From assembly GCA_017444615.1 (NCBI GenBank), contig JAFSWF010000005.1, forward strand, positions 1 through 47,019: a stretch of DNA of 47,019 nt, read 5' to 3'. Position 1 is the stretch's first letter, and the number at the start of each line of letters is the position of its first letter. Below the pieces are notes generated by a model. The model searched no databases and had not been told where the DNA came from. It saw nothing but the letters and a program-made list of their open reading frames with translations. The DNA is from Paludibacteraceae bacterium. Its GTDB lineage: Bacteria; Bacteroidota; Bacteroidia; Bacteroidales; Paludibacteraceae. This document shows, one piece after another, positions 39,320-47,019 of this stretch. Both the position numbers and the translations under genes were made by a program.

Positions 39320-42300
39320 ATGCCCAATAAGTTCTCTTCACTCCCCATTTCGCTGGCTCATCCGCTGGAGCAATACTATATCCAACGCGAGGCGGGTGTC
39401 TATTCGAAAGCGATGAACTATACCCTCGATTTTTTCGAAATATCCGCGCAATATCTGTCACTGGTGTTGCTGGGACTGGTGCGTGTCTCGGAGCAACCTA
39501 CCCATCCGCAGGCGGTTTTTGTAGTCAATAAGATCGACAGCAAACGTCCGCTTTCGTTCGGCGACTGGACGAATGATATCTTGCCTAAAGTAGTGTTGGC
39601 AGCGAAAGATACACTGCCGGACGAACCGCTCACGCAAGCCCTGCTGCCTATCGCCGGTACCAAACGCAATATATGGCTGGGCAGCAAGAAAGACAAGAGT
39701 CTGGTACAGATTCGTAACGAATACAAGGGTCATGGAACGGTGCTGGCGGAGAGTATCTACGAAGAAGTGCTATCGCAAATCGAAGAGCGTGTGGAGATAC
39801 TGGCGGAAGCGATACAAGTGCTTTCGCAATACCGCGAAGAAGTAAATATTGAGTCCTTTATTGTCCATTCGCCTTCAAAACGCGAAGCAGAACTCTACCC
39901 TCTTATTCATCGTTCGGAGAAAGGGTATATCTATGTGTTTCAGTCCTTGAAGGAAGAGGAGGTAAGTTTTATATCTTCGGACGAACATGCGCTAACGAAG
40001 ATAACCGACGCGTTGAACCCTGCTTTTGATGCTTGGATGCAAGCGATCGTGACGGATTTTGATATCGCAAAAGACCGCAATTGGGGAGAGTTACGCTCGT
40101 ACATGGGTGCGTATTCGCAGGAGTACCTTAACCATATGTACGGCGAGAAAAAATACAACCAAGAGTTGTTTGTGGAGCGGGATAACTTATCCGCCATCTT
40201 CTCTTCTTTCGCTGCCTCCGATGACCGTTTCTTGCCGCTGTTAGGCGAGGCTGGGCAAGGTAAAACAACCCAATTATGCCATTGGACGGAGATGTTGCTG
40301 CAATCAGAGGATGCGGTGATTACCTTTGCCAGTTCGGAGTTCGCCGAGCAGAGTCTGGAGCAACGCCTGCGGACGATGTTCGACCTTTCCCGCAAGAAAG
40401 ATATCCACCGCTTCTTGGCGGAGACGAACACCAAAGCCACCCTGGCAGGAAGGCGCATTTTTATTCTCTTTGACGCCATCAATGAGGTGCTCACCTACCC
40501 CAACGCATCAGATGGAGACACCGGACCCTTAGCGTTGTACAAAGATATATACGCGCTGTTCGGCAGCCACGAACTAACCGCCTTCCGTGTTCTTTTCACG
40601 TGTCGTAACTACACCTGGCAGAACGAGCTACGGCCGCAGCAGAAGGCACAGGACATGTCGCTCTTCAGTCGGTTAGGCGAAGAAGCCACTGTGCGCAGTT
40701 TTACCGATAGCGAACTGATGCGGGCGTACACCATCTATCAGGACCTCTACCAAATGCAAACGCCCTATGAGCAGATTGCACGGAAGAATATCATCCGCAT
40801 CAAAAACCCGCTTATCCTCAAAATCGTTTGTACCAATTACCTCGGTCACAGTCTGCCGGAAAACAACGGCGAATACACCTCTGTGGCGTTGTTTAGTAAG
40901 ATGTTAGACGATATATCGCATTCGTACGCCGGTGGCAAACAGTGGGCTATTCTGCGCGAGATAGCCGCTTACATTTTGGATTCGTACGAAAGCGGTTCGG
41001 CGCAAGACTCAATCGCGTTAACACAACTACGCGAGGCGCGTTTTGATGACCAATCCCCGCTCTACAAAGCAGCGAATCTAGTCTATAACAACAAAGGTAC
41101 GACGATCGCTTTTGAGGAATTGCTCAATAAACCCGAACGCCCCATTCTGCGTCTCATCAAAAACGAGAAGATACAATTCATCTACGAGCGCTTCTTGGAG
41201 TACATGCTCGCCTTGGCGTTCTTTGAACGCGAGACTGCTTCTTTGGCGTCCGACCAACCGATTAGTCCGGATGTGTTTGTGCGCGTGCTGAAGCATGCGG
41301 CGGTGAATGAAGTGTTCATCTCCACACTTCGCAATGTGCTTATCATGGATTACATGCGAACCTATAACCCACAGACTCTCATTCGGTTAGCCAGCGATTA
41401 TAGCGAAAATTTTACCATTGTCACCCTCGTGACGGATATCCTCAACACCCTCGTAACGGAGAATTTCGAAGAACCGCTCTTCAGCCTCTTGCATACGCTG
41501 CTCACCTATACCGAAGATGACCTGCGCGAGACCATCACCGAGTATAACCGCGTGACGAAGATCATCGAGAAGAACAAGGCGGACAACGATACCATCGCTC
41601 AGTTCAAGACCCTCTCCGCAGCACTCGCTCCGCTGATGAACCGCAAACGTCTGGCGGCAGGAACACTGGTCAACGGCGTGTTCATGACCGATTATCATAA
41701 CGAAGCGCTCTACGCACATGACCCCTTCGAACTGCTGGATGTCGTCACGGATGATTCGATTACGGAAATCAAAGACAATGTGTGTCTGATGATCTATTAC
41801 GCCTCCAACAAAACGCATACGCTCTCCTATACACCGCTCAAACAAAACATCACCCGTCAGATCGTCACACACATGTACGATTTTATCCAACGAACACCCT
41901 TAGTGGCACTGGCGAAAAGCAAACGACGTGCGCGAGTGATGACTTTCCTTGAGACCGGCACACGTATCAACATCCTCCTTATCATCGACCGCGTACTCTC
42001 CACCAACGAAGCGGAAGCCAATGGTATTCAAGTCAGTGATATCTTTGCCGACATCACAGCAGTGGCAAAACATCTGACGGCTAATTTCACCCTCTTCCGC
42101 GTCGTTCTGCCGTTCGTACAGTTAGTGATGAGACGCCAAGTGCTCTTCCAGTCCGATTATGTCAATAATGTGATTGAATACGCCACCTACTGGGACACCC
42201 ACGCCATCGATCTGGCGGCGTTGGCACCCTTTGCATATCTCTATTCGAAGAAAGACCAACCCGGTGCCCCCACATCGCAAGAGTGGCAACAATGGATAGA

Positions 42301-43264
42301 ACCCGTGCTGGAGGCGTACAAATCCGGCGATAGCCTCAGTTATTTTGCCATGGAGCGTATCCTTATCATTGCCGGCATGGCGGATTACGCCAATGTACAA
42401 CCAATCGTGCAAGCGCTTCGCGCAGGCTATAACAGGAACACCGAGTGGTTCGATTATTCGCAGATGTCGTTCATTTATGTGCTGTACCAATTGGGACTCA
42501 AGTTGCCGCAACTGCCTCAAGAAGTGGAAGATATGCTGACCGAATGGTGCGTCGATTGGACGCTGCGATGCCGAGGATGGTTCAAAGGGCGCAATAGTTA
42601 CAAAGCCAACTCCATGCAACTCTACAAACGCAATGTGATGACATGGTATGCGATGGTGCAATGTGTGCGCTATGGCGATGCACGCGATCCCGAAGGCAAA
42701 TCTGTGCCGGCATTCCGTCAACTCATCGCACAGGCCGTAGCACACCGCGACAAAGAATTGCTGGTACATTTGCTCAATAACATATCCGAACTCATCACCG
42801 ATTCGGGCTATATCTACACCTCGCTCGACTTGCTCCAATACGTAATGGAACTGATTCCGTCGCAGTCCGTGTTAGACGAGTTGGACGAGCAAGCCAACCT
42901 CCGCTATCCGGATACAAAAGAGTCCGTCATTGCGCTGATAGGTAAGATCCTCGGTACGGCGAAGAACTATTTCCCACAGCAGGTCAATGCCTTCCTAACC
43001 AAGGATATCATCCCCCTCTCCTTCCCCGGAATAGACAAATACAAGGATGAGATAGTAGGCTACAACCCGGGCGGCGAACGGCTGTCGGATCTGTTTACTC
43101 ATAAGTTCGGAAACGCCCTTATCTATACCCTTATTCACGAAGAAGCCATCGATGATGTAGTCGTGCAGTCCCTGCAGGCAACGGCCAAGGCCTCAGATAG
43201 TTTCGGATGGTTCGAACAAGTGGTGAAGATTGTATTTAATAAGATGTTTAATTTGAAATTATAA
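39320..43264 (+). CDS. Bacterial NACHT NTPase with HEPN-like N-terminal motif
   Basis: 1314 residues. Residues 1 to about 180 are helical and contain VQIRNEYKGHG: R132-N133-(x4)-H138 fits the HEPN nuclease pattern Rx4-6H. The NTPase follows: Walker A GEAGQGKTT (309-317, K315) and Walker B FILFDAINE (D385, E389), the DAxNE form being usual in bacterial NACHT proteins. From about residue 480 on the sequence is a long alpha-helical array, probably the sensor. Proteins of this plan act in antiphage immunity, but some are housekeeping or of unknown role. The stop codon overlaps the start of the GDPD gene (TAATG). Divergent membrane-protein gene upstream. Confidence 0.82.
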   Translation: MPNKFSSLPISLAHPLEQYYIQREAGVYSKAMNYTLDFFEISAQYLSLVLLGLVRVSEQPTHPQAVFVVNKIDSKRPLSFGDWTNDILPKVVLAAKDTLPDEPLTQALLPIAGTKRNIWLGSKKDKSLVQIRNEYKGHGTVLAESIYEEVLSQIEERVEILAEAIQVLSQYREEVNIESFIVHSPSKREAELYPLIHRSEKGYIYVFQSLKEEEVSFISSDEHALTKITDALNPAFDAWMQAIVTDFDIAKDRNWGELRSYMGAYSQEYLNHMYGEKKYNQELFVERDNLSAIFSSFAASDDRFLPLLGEAGQGKTTQLCHWTEMLLQSEDAVITFASSEFAEQSLEQRLRTMFDLSRKKDIHRFLAETNTKATLAGRRIFILFDAINEVLTYPNASDGDTGPLALYKDIYALFGSHELTAFRVLFTCRNYTWQNELRPQQKAQDMSLFSRLGEEATVRSFTDSELMRAYTIYQDLYQMQTPYEQIARKNIIRIKNPLILKIVCTNYLGHSLPENNGEYTSVALFSKMLDDISHSYAGGKQWAILREIAAYILDSYESGSAQDSIALTQLREARFDDQSPLYKAANLVYNNKGTTIAFEELLNKPERPILRLIKNEKIQFIYERFLEYMLALAFFERETASLASDQPISPDVFVRVLKHAAVNEVFISTLRNVLIMDYMRTYNPQTLIRLASDYSENFTIVTLVTDILNTLVTENFEEPLFSLLHTLLTYTEDDLRETITEYNRVTKIIEKNKADNDTIAQFKTLSAALAPLMNRKRLAAGTLVNGVFMTDYHNEALYAHDPFELLDVVTDDSITEIKDNVCLMIYYASNKTHTLSYTPLKQNITRQIVTHMYDFIQRTPLVALAKSKRRARVMTFLETGTRINILLIIDRVLSTNEAEANGIQVSDIFADITAVAKHLTANFTLFRVVLPFVQLVMRRQVLFQSDYVNNVIEYATYWDTHAIDLAALAPFAYLYSKKDQPGAPTSQEWQQWIEPVLEAYKSGDSLSYFAMERILIIAGMADYANVQPIVQALRAGYNRNTEWFDYSQMSFIYVLYQLGLKLPQLPQEVEDMLTEWCVDWTLRCRGWFKGRNSYKANSMQLYKRNVMTWYAMVQCVRYGDARDPEGKSVPAFRQLIAQAVAHRDKELLVHLLNNISELITDSGYIYTSLDLLQYVMELIPSQSVLDELDEQANLRYPDTKESVIALIGKILGTAKNYFPQQVNAFLTKDIIPLSFPGIDKYKDEIVGYNPGGERLSDLFTHKFGNALIYTLIHEEAIDDVVVQSLQATAKASDSFGWFEQVVKIVFNKMFNLKL

Positions 43265-44007
43265 TGCGTACTTTTCTCGTTATTATGGCAACACTGATTA
43301 TTGCTCATCGCGGTGGCGCGCAACTCGGTACAGAAAACAGCCTCAGTTGTATCGAACGTGGTATACAAACCGGCGCACAGATGGTGGAAGTAGATTTACA
43401 CTTGACGGCAGACCAACAGATTGTAGTCTGTCATGACCAGCGTGTGAACCGTACTACCAACGGTAGCGGTAAGATAGAAAACATGACACTCACTGAAATT
43501 CAAGCGCTGCGACTCTTACGCCCCGATGGTTCGGCGTCTGAGGAAACGATTCCTACGCTCGAACAAGTACTCCAACTATGCAAAGGACGTTGCCGCCTGC
43601 TGCTGGAAATCAAGAAAAAACGAAGCAACCAATACCTCGGTATCGAACAATTGGCAGATAGCATCGTTAAAGCACATGGCATGCAAGAGCAAGTGGTATT
43701 CCAATCTTTTAGCGACGAGGTACTCTTCACCTTGCACAAGATTGATCCCTCTCTAAGACTCGAAAAACTACTCATCTGCCGCATCGGAAAGTTCCTCTTT
43801 GATGGGTCGTTCACACGGTTCAGTTGGGATAAATACGAATCTATCGCCTCCTTTAATATCTTCCGTTGGTTCGCGAAAAAAAGCTTCATCGAGGATATGC
43901 ACCGTCACGGCAAAGAAGTGAAAGTATGGACCGTTGACGATCCTTCCAAAGCCCCTGCCAACGCAGATGGCATCATCACCGATCGTCCCGACCTATTTGT
44001 TAAATAA
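43264..44007 (+). CDS. Glycerophosphodiester phosphodiesterase
   Basis: Hydrolyses glycerophosphodiesters to glycerol 3-phosphate and an alcohol. 247 residues with the GDPD signature: LIIAHRGGAQLGTENSL, AQMVEVDLHLTADQQIVVCHDQ (metal-binding Glu/Asp and the second catalytic His), LLEIKKK, and near the end VKVWTVDDPSKAPANADGIITDRPD. The first start overlaps the NACHT stop by one base; an in-frame ATG at 43285 would give a shorter N-terminus beginning MATLIIAHRGG. No secretion signal is clear, so probably cytoplasmic. Confidence 0.92.
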   Translation: MRTFLVIMATLIIAHRGGAQLGTENSLSCIERGIQTGAQMVEVDLHLTADQQIVVCHDQRVNRTTNGSGKIENMTLTEIQALRLLRPDGSASEETIPTLEQVLQLCKGRCRLLLEIKKKRSNQYLGIEQLADSIVKAHGMQEQVVFQSFSDEVLFTLHKIDPSLRLEKLLICRIGKFLFDGSFTRFSWDKYESIASFNIFRWFAKKSFIEDMHRHGKEVKVWTVDDPSKAPANADGIITDRPDLFVK

Positions 44008-44030
44008 TGAATAATTAATAGTTAATATTT
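43998..44030. repeat. Short A/T heptamer array between GDPD and menA
   Basis: aatgaataattaatagttaatatt: overlapping taat(a/g) units in the gap. Confidence 0.55.
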
Positions 44031-44034
44031 CCCG

Positions 44035-44907
44035 ATGAATCCGTATATTCAATCCCTTCGCCTTCGCACCCTTCCTCTCTCCATGTCCGGAATTATCTTA
44101 GGAACCGGCTTAGCGTGTGGGCTCCATCCTAACTGGTTCATCTTTGCCCTCGCAATCTGCACTACGCTTAGCCTGCAGATCCTTAGCAATCTGTCTAATG
44201 AACTGGGAGATGCCATTAAAGGCACCGACACCGACCAACACGGACGAGAAGCCTACGGCCTACAAGCAGGAACCATCACCATCCCGCAGATGAAAGGAAT
44301 GATTGCCCTCTTCATTGGCCTCTCCGTTATCTTTGGCTTGGCACTGATTATGGTCGCATTTTGGAACGAAATAGCCGACTCTCCTTTCTCCTTTCACCTT
44401 CGTCCGTTCATTTTTATCTGCCTTGGACTGTTGGCGATTATCGGTGCTATGACCTATACGCTCGGCAAACATAGTTATGGCTATATGGGATTAGGCGACT
44501 TGGGCGTGTTCTTGTTCTTTGGCCTACTGAGCACCTTAGGCGCCTTCTACTTGCAAGTACAAACCCTCACCGCTGAAGCAGTCTGGGCGGCTATCGCCAT
44601 TGCACTACCCATCGTCGGCGTCCTCAACCTCAATAACGTCCGCGATATGCCCAATGACCGTCTCCACGGCAAACGAACATTCGCCTCACTCTTAGGACCC
44701 CTTGGTGGACGCATTTACCATGCCGTACTGCTTATCGCGTGCCTTGCTATTTTCGCAGCCTTAGGACATTTCTGGCCGCTTCTCATCACACCCGTCTGGG
44801 CATGGCATCTCATTTATATCTTCCGCCATGACGGTTCGCGTCTCGACCTTCAGATGCCCGTACTGATGTTCAGCACCATCCTCGTCGCCTGCCTAGCCTG
44901 CGCATAA
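44035..44907 (+). CDS. menA: 1,4-dihydroxy-2-naphthoate polyprenyltransferase
   Basis: Integral membrane enzyme that adds the isoprenoid chain to the naphthoate ring in menaquinone synthesis. 290 residues with about eight membrane helices. The two Asp-rich motifs of the UbiA family are present: NLSNELGDAIKGTDTDQ (N..xxD...D) near residue 58, and LNLNNVRDMPNDRLHGKRT near residue 200. The start PYIQSLRLRTLPLSMSG is typical of MenA. It follows the GDPD gene by 27 nt with a heptamer array in the gap. No other men gene is in the window. Its end converges with comEC. Confidence 0.93.
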   Translation: MNPYIQSLRLRTLPLSMSGIILGTGLACGLHPNWFIFALAICTTLSLQILSNLSNELGDAIKGTDTDQHGREAYGLQAGTITIPQMKGMIALFIGLSVIFGLALIMVAFWNEIADSPFSFHLRPFIFICLGLLAIIGAMTYTLGKHSYGYMGLGDLGVFLFFGLLSTLGAFYLQVQTLTAEAVWAAIAIALPIVGVLNLNNVRDMPNDRLHGKRTFASLLGPLGGRIYHAVLLIACLAIFAALGHFWPLLITPVWAWHLIYIFRHDGSRLDLQMPVLMFSTILVACLACA

Positions 44908-44924
44908 GCCGTTTTCTGTTCCTA

Positions 44925-46337
44925 CTAACTTATCCACACACAAAAAGCAATGGCGCTCACGGCCACCCCCACCAACCACCACAAACTCTTATGCATCGCT
45001 AACCACCCCATCCCGATCGCTGCATACAGCAATGCCACCATGCCGCCATCGATATGAATAACGCTGACACTACCGGGAAGCCCCTCTATCCATCCAACTG
45101 CATGGTTCATCAACCACGCTAACACAAAAGTCACTTTGCTAACCCATATCCCTATCCACGAACCGCCTAAAGCAATACTCAGCAACCCACAAGGAACCAA
45201 TACAGTCGCAATCGGCAGCACCAACAGATTCGTCAGCAAAAAATAATTAGACACTTGCCCAAACGTGTACATCGTAATCGGCATTGTTCCCAACTGCGCC
45301 GCAATACTAATAATAACCGTTCCCATAAGCCAGCTGACTAATTTTCCGTAGAACTTTCGTCTCCAATGGAGTCTGTGGAGTTCTTTCTCTAAATCCTTCG
45401 CCAGCACCACTATCGCGGCCGTAGCAGCAAAACTGAGTTGAAAACTAAGGCTCCATAGATCCAACGGTCGCACCATCAGAATAAGAACCGCAGCCGCAGC
45501 AATCGTGTTAAGCGTCATACTACGCCTATACAACATTCTGCCTATTTCTACCACACTCACCATCACCACGCACCGCACCACCGATGGCGTCATCCCTGTC
45601 AACCATGCATAGCCCCACATCACCGCAATAACCACCGCCCCAAGCCCTGTTCGTCCTACGCGGTTCTCATACAACGGCCGAACTCTTCCTCCCAACGTCA
45701 AAAGACCCATCAGTAGTGCATAAATGATGCCGGTATGCAAACCACTTACCGCCAATACATGCGCTGCACCAGAAGCCTGAAAACGTTGCCGCAGCACCGG
45801 ATCCAAATCTTCTTTATAACCCAACGTCAACGCACCCGTCGTCGCCAACTCATCCCCACTCAATCCACCATCCCCCAACCGTCTATACAACCGCCTCTGC
45901 AACGGTTCTTTTCCCTCGTACATTGTACATCGCACATCGTACTTCCATACATATGCTGTTCCGACAATACCTTGCCTCCGCAGATACAACCCATAGTCAA
46001 AATCCCCTACCTTGCCACCTCGTCGTATACGCGTCCTCGCCACAATCGTATCTCCAATGTCCAATCTCCAATTTCCACTGTCCAATCTGCTTGTATCTTT
46101 CGCGACATAGACCAACACTTTCCCCACTCCCAGCGCCTCCGACTCATAGCGATAACTCTTCGGCGTTTCGCGCGGTTCACTCGCTATCACAAAAGCATAA
46201 GGACGCAAACTATCGATCGCGTCCCATTCCGTCTCATATAGTAAAAAAGAAGGATAAAATCTATCCAATGCCACCAGTGCCGCCATCACCACCACCAGCA
46301 CCCCTATCATCGGATACGACTTCATCGAAAACATCAT
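44925..46337 (-). CDS. comEC: ComEC/Rec2-family DNA uptake channel protein, short form
   Basis: Membrane channel that passes single-stranded DNA through the inner membrane in natural transformation. About 470 residues: an N-terminal helix, a periplasmic OB-like domain (about 45-150), and the competence domain with AAHVLAVSGLHTGIIYAL (HxxxVSGLH) and TGMTPSVVRC. The C-terminal metallo-hydrolase domain of long ComEC proteins is absent. Heptamer-type inserts are translated in frame at about residues 83-96 (RLDSGNWRLDIGD) and 131-140 (DVRCTMYEG). Start codon uncertain: GTG at 46340, ATG at 46337 or 46334. It begins a few nucleotides after rpe. Confidence 0.88.
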   Translation of the reverse strand: MMFSMKSYPMIGVLVVVMAALVALDRFYPSFLLYETEWDAIDSLRPYAFVIASEPRETPKSYRYESEALGVGKVLVYVAKDTSRLDSGNWRLDIGDTIVARTRIRRGGKVGDFDYGLYLRRQGIVGTAYVWKYDVRCTMYEGKEPLQRRLYRRLGDGGLSGDELATTGALTLGYKEDLDPVLRQRFQASGAAHVLAVSGLHTGIIYALLMGLLTLGGRVRPLYENRVGRTGLGAVVIAVMWGYAWLTGMTPSVVRCVVMVSVVEIGRMLYRRSMTLNTIAAAAVLILMVRPLDLWSLSFQLSFAATAAIVVLAKDLEKELHRLHWRRKFYGKLVSWLMGTVIISIAAQLGTMPITMYTFGQVSNYFLLTNLLVLPIATVLVPCGLLSIALGGSWIGIWVSKVTFVLAWLMNHAVGWIEGLPGSVSVIHIDGGMVALLYAAIGMGWLAMHKSLWWLVGVAVSAIAFCVWIS

Positions 46338-46341
46338 CACA

Positions 46342-46986
46342 TCATCGCTTCATAACACGAATAGCCTCTTCAGGATCCTCCGTCCCGAAAACAGCACTAC
46401 CTGCTACCAGCACATCCGCTCCGGCCGCAAACAACTCCGCCGCATTAGCGGTATTCACTCCTCCGTCAATCTCCACCAGCGTACCCAATCCGAGGCGATC
46501 AATCTCTTCGCGAATGAAACGGATTTTGGTCATAGTCTCAGGAATAAACTTCTGCCCGCCAAAGCCTGCAAAAACGGACATCAACAGCACCATATCCACC
46601 TTATCCAAATACGGCACTAAACGCGTTACATCGATATCCGGATTGATGGTCAAACACGTCCGAACTCCTTTGCCCTTAATCAAATCGAGTATCGGCAACG
46701 GGTCTTCCACCGCCTCCAAATGAAAACCCACCGACCAAGCACCGGCATCGCAAAAACGCTCCACGTATTTCTCAGGATGAACAATCATCAGATGCACGTC
46801 CAGCGGCTTCGTACAATACTTCTTCATCGGCACCATCAGCGGAAAACCAAACGATATATTCGGCACAAAAACGCCATCCATAACATCCACATGAAGCCAA
46901 TCAGCATCAGAACGGTTAATCATCTCTAAATCTTGCCGCAGATTTCCAAAATCTGCCGATAGCACAGAAGGAGCAATGAGTTTCAT
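46342..46986 (-). CDS. rpe: Ribulose-phosphate 3-epimerase
   Basis: Interconverts ribulose 5-phosphate and xylulose 5-phosphate in the pentose phosphate pathway. 214 residues, TIM barrel. Signatures: LIAPSVLSADFGNL, DWLHVDVMDGVFVPNISFG (metal ligands), LDVHLMIVHPEKYV, VLLMSVFAGFGGQKFIP and VEIDGGVNTANAAELFAAGADVLVAGSAVF. Length and all metal and phosphate contacts look normal. It is followed directly by comEC and preceded by a (ttttcaa)n array at the window end. Confidence 0.96.
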   Translation of the reverse strand: MKLIAPSVLSADFGNLRQDLEMINRSDADWLHVDVMDGVFVPNISFGFPLMVPMKKYCTKPLDVHLMIVHPEKYVERFCDAGAWSVGFHLEAVEDPLPILDLIKGKGVRTCLTINPDIDVTRLVPYLDKVDMVLLMSVFAGFGGQKFIPETMTKIRFIREEIDRLGLGTLVEIDGGVNTANAAELFAAGADVLVAGSAVFGTEDPEEAIRVMKR

Positions 46987-46988
46987 GG

Positions 46989-47019
46989 TCTATTTCAATT
47001 TTCAATTTTCAATTTTCAA
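46989..47019. repeat. Heptamer array (ttttcaa)n at the window edge
   Basis: Three to four ttttcaa units directly upstream of rpe; continues to the end of the window. Confidence 0.8.

Overview
The window is a chromosomal segment of a Bacteroidota bacterium, most likely order Bacteroidales. Supporting signs are the characteristic promoters (TTGC ... TAnnTTTG, found here 13 times with identical spacing), the near absence of Shine-Dalgarno sequences, lipoprotein signals of Bacteroidota type, an OstA-like / two SurA-like / outer-membrane barrel cluster, PCMD and DUF3467 proteins, and a CXXX-repeat peptide locus. Left to right: 1-4628 (+) holds a truncated RND efflux pump fused in frame to a TolC-type outer-membrane lipoprotein, then a flavodoxin-fold oxidoreductase. 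4654-7275 (-) is an iron alcohol dehydrogenase fused to an aldehyde dehydrogenase, the reverse of the AdhE order. 7670-9509 (+) is xseA plus a helix-hairpin-helix protein. 9550-12212 (-) is a marC / rpiB / radical SAM / metallo-hydrolase operon, divergent from efp (12340-12903). 12905-18272 (-) holds a TrpB2-type beta chain, an AroA-glycosyltransferase fusion and a DPP III lipoprotein.

18567-24826 (-) is the accessory heart of the window. A three-gene DUF3791 / DUF3990 / small-protein cassette linked by ATGA overlaps looks like a toxin-antitoxin or ADP-ribosyltransferase module. Upstream of it is a six-gene CXXX-repeat modified-peptide (RiPP-like) operon: a 228-residue precursor with 43 cysteines, almost all at exact four-residue spacing, behind a twin-arginine plus lipobox leader; a Gly/Ser-hinged lipoprotein; a radical SAM/SPASM maturase; a second cysteine-rich SPASM-like maturase; a small modification-system protein; and a TatA. 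The gene content suggests that the peptide is cross-linked in the cytoplasm by radical SAM chemistry, exported folded by Tat and lipid-anchored. The operon promoter lies about 355 nt upstream of the precursor, and the leader between them encodes a strongly base-paired RNA ending in an intrinsic terminator, so either an attenuator or a separate small RNA sits there.

24918-28520 (-) is an operon of PCMD protein, glycosyltransferase, DUF3467 and nucleoside phosphorylase; 28706-29138 (-) is tRNA-Glu followed by rpsT. 29270-37925 (-) is a seven-gene operon from a single promoter: PPIase-like lipoprotein, SurA-like, OstA-like, beta-barrel, dnaG, radical SAM, GT28-like. 37983-43264 is a divergent pair sharing one palindromic -33 box: a membrane protein and a bacterial NACHT NTPase with a HEPN-like motif. 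NACHT is translationally coupled to a GDPD phosphodiesterase and followed by menA. comEC-like and rpe close the window on the minus strand.

Running through everything is an unusual repeat load. Heptanucleotide mini-arrays (a different heptamer at each place) occur between genes and in frame inside many housekeeping genes, once forming the core of a signal peptide. Palindromic protein-coding inserts are concentrated in the AroA-glycosyltransferase gene, and a third repeat of about 17 nt interrupts dnaG and the GT28-like gene. No CRISPR array, rRNA, insertion sequence or prophage was seen.
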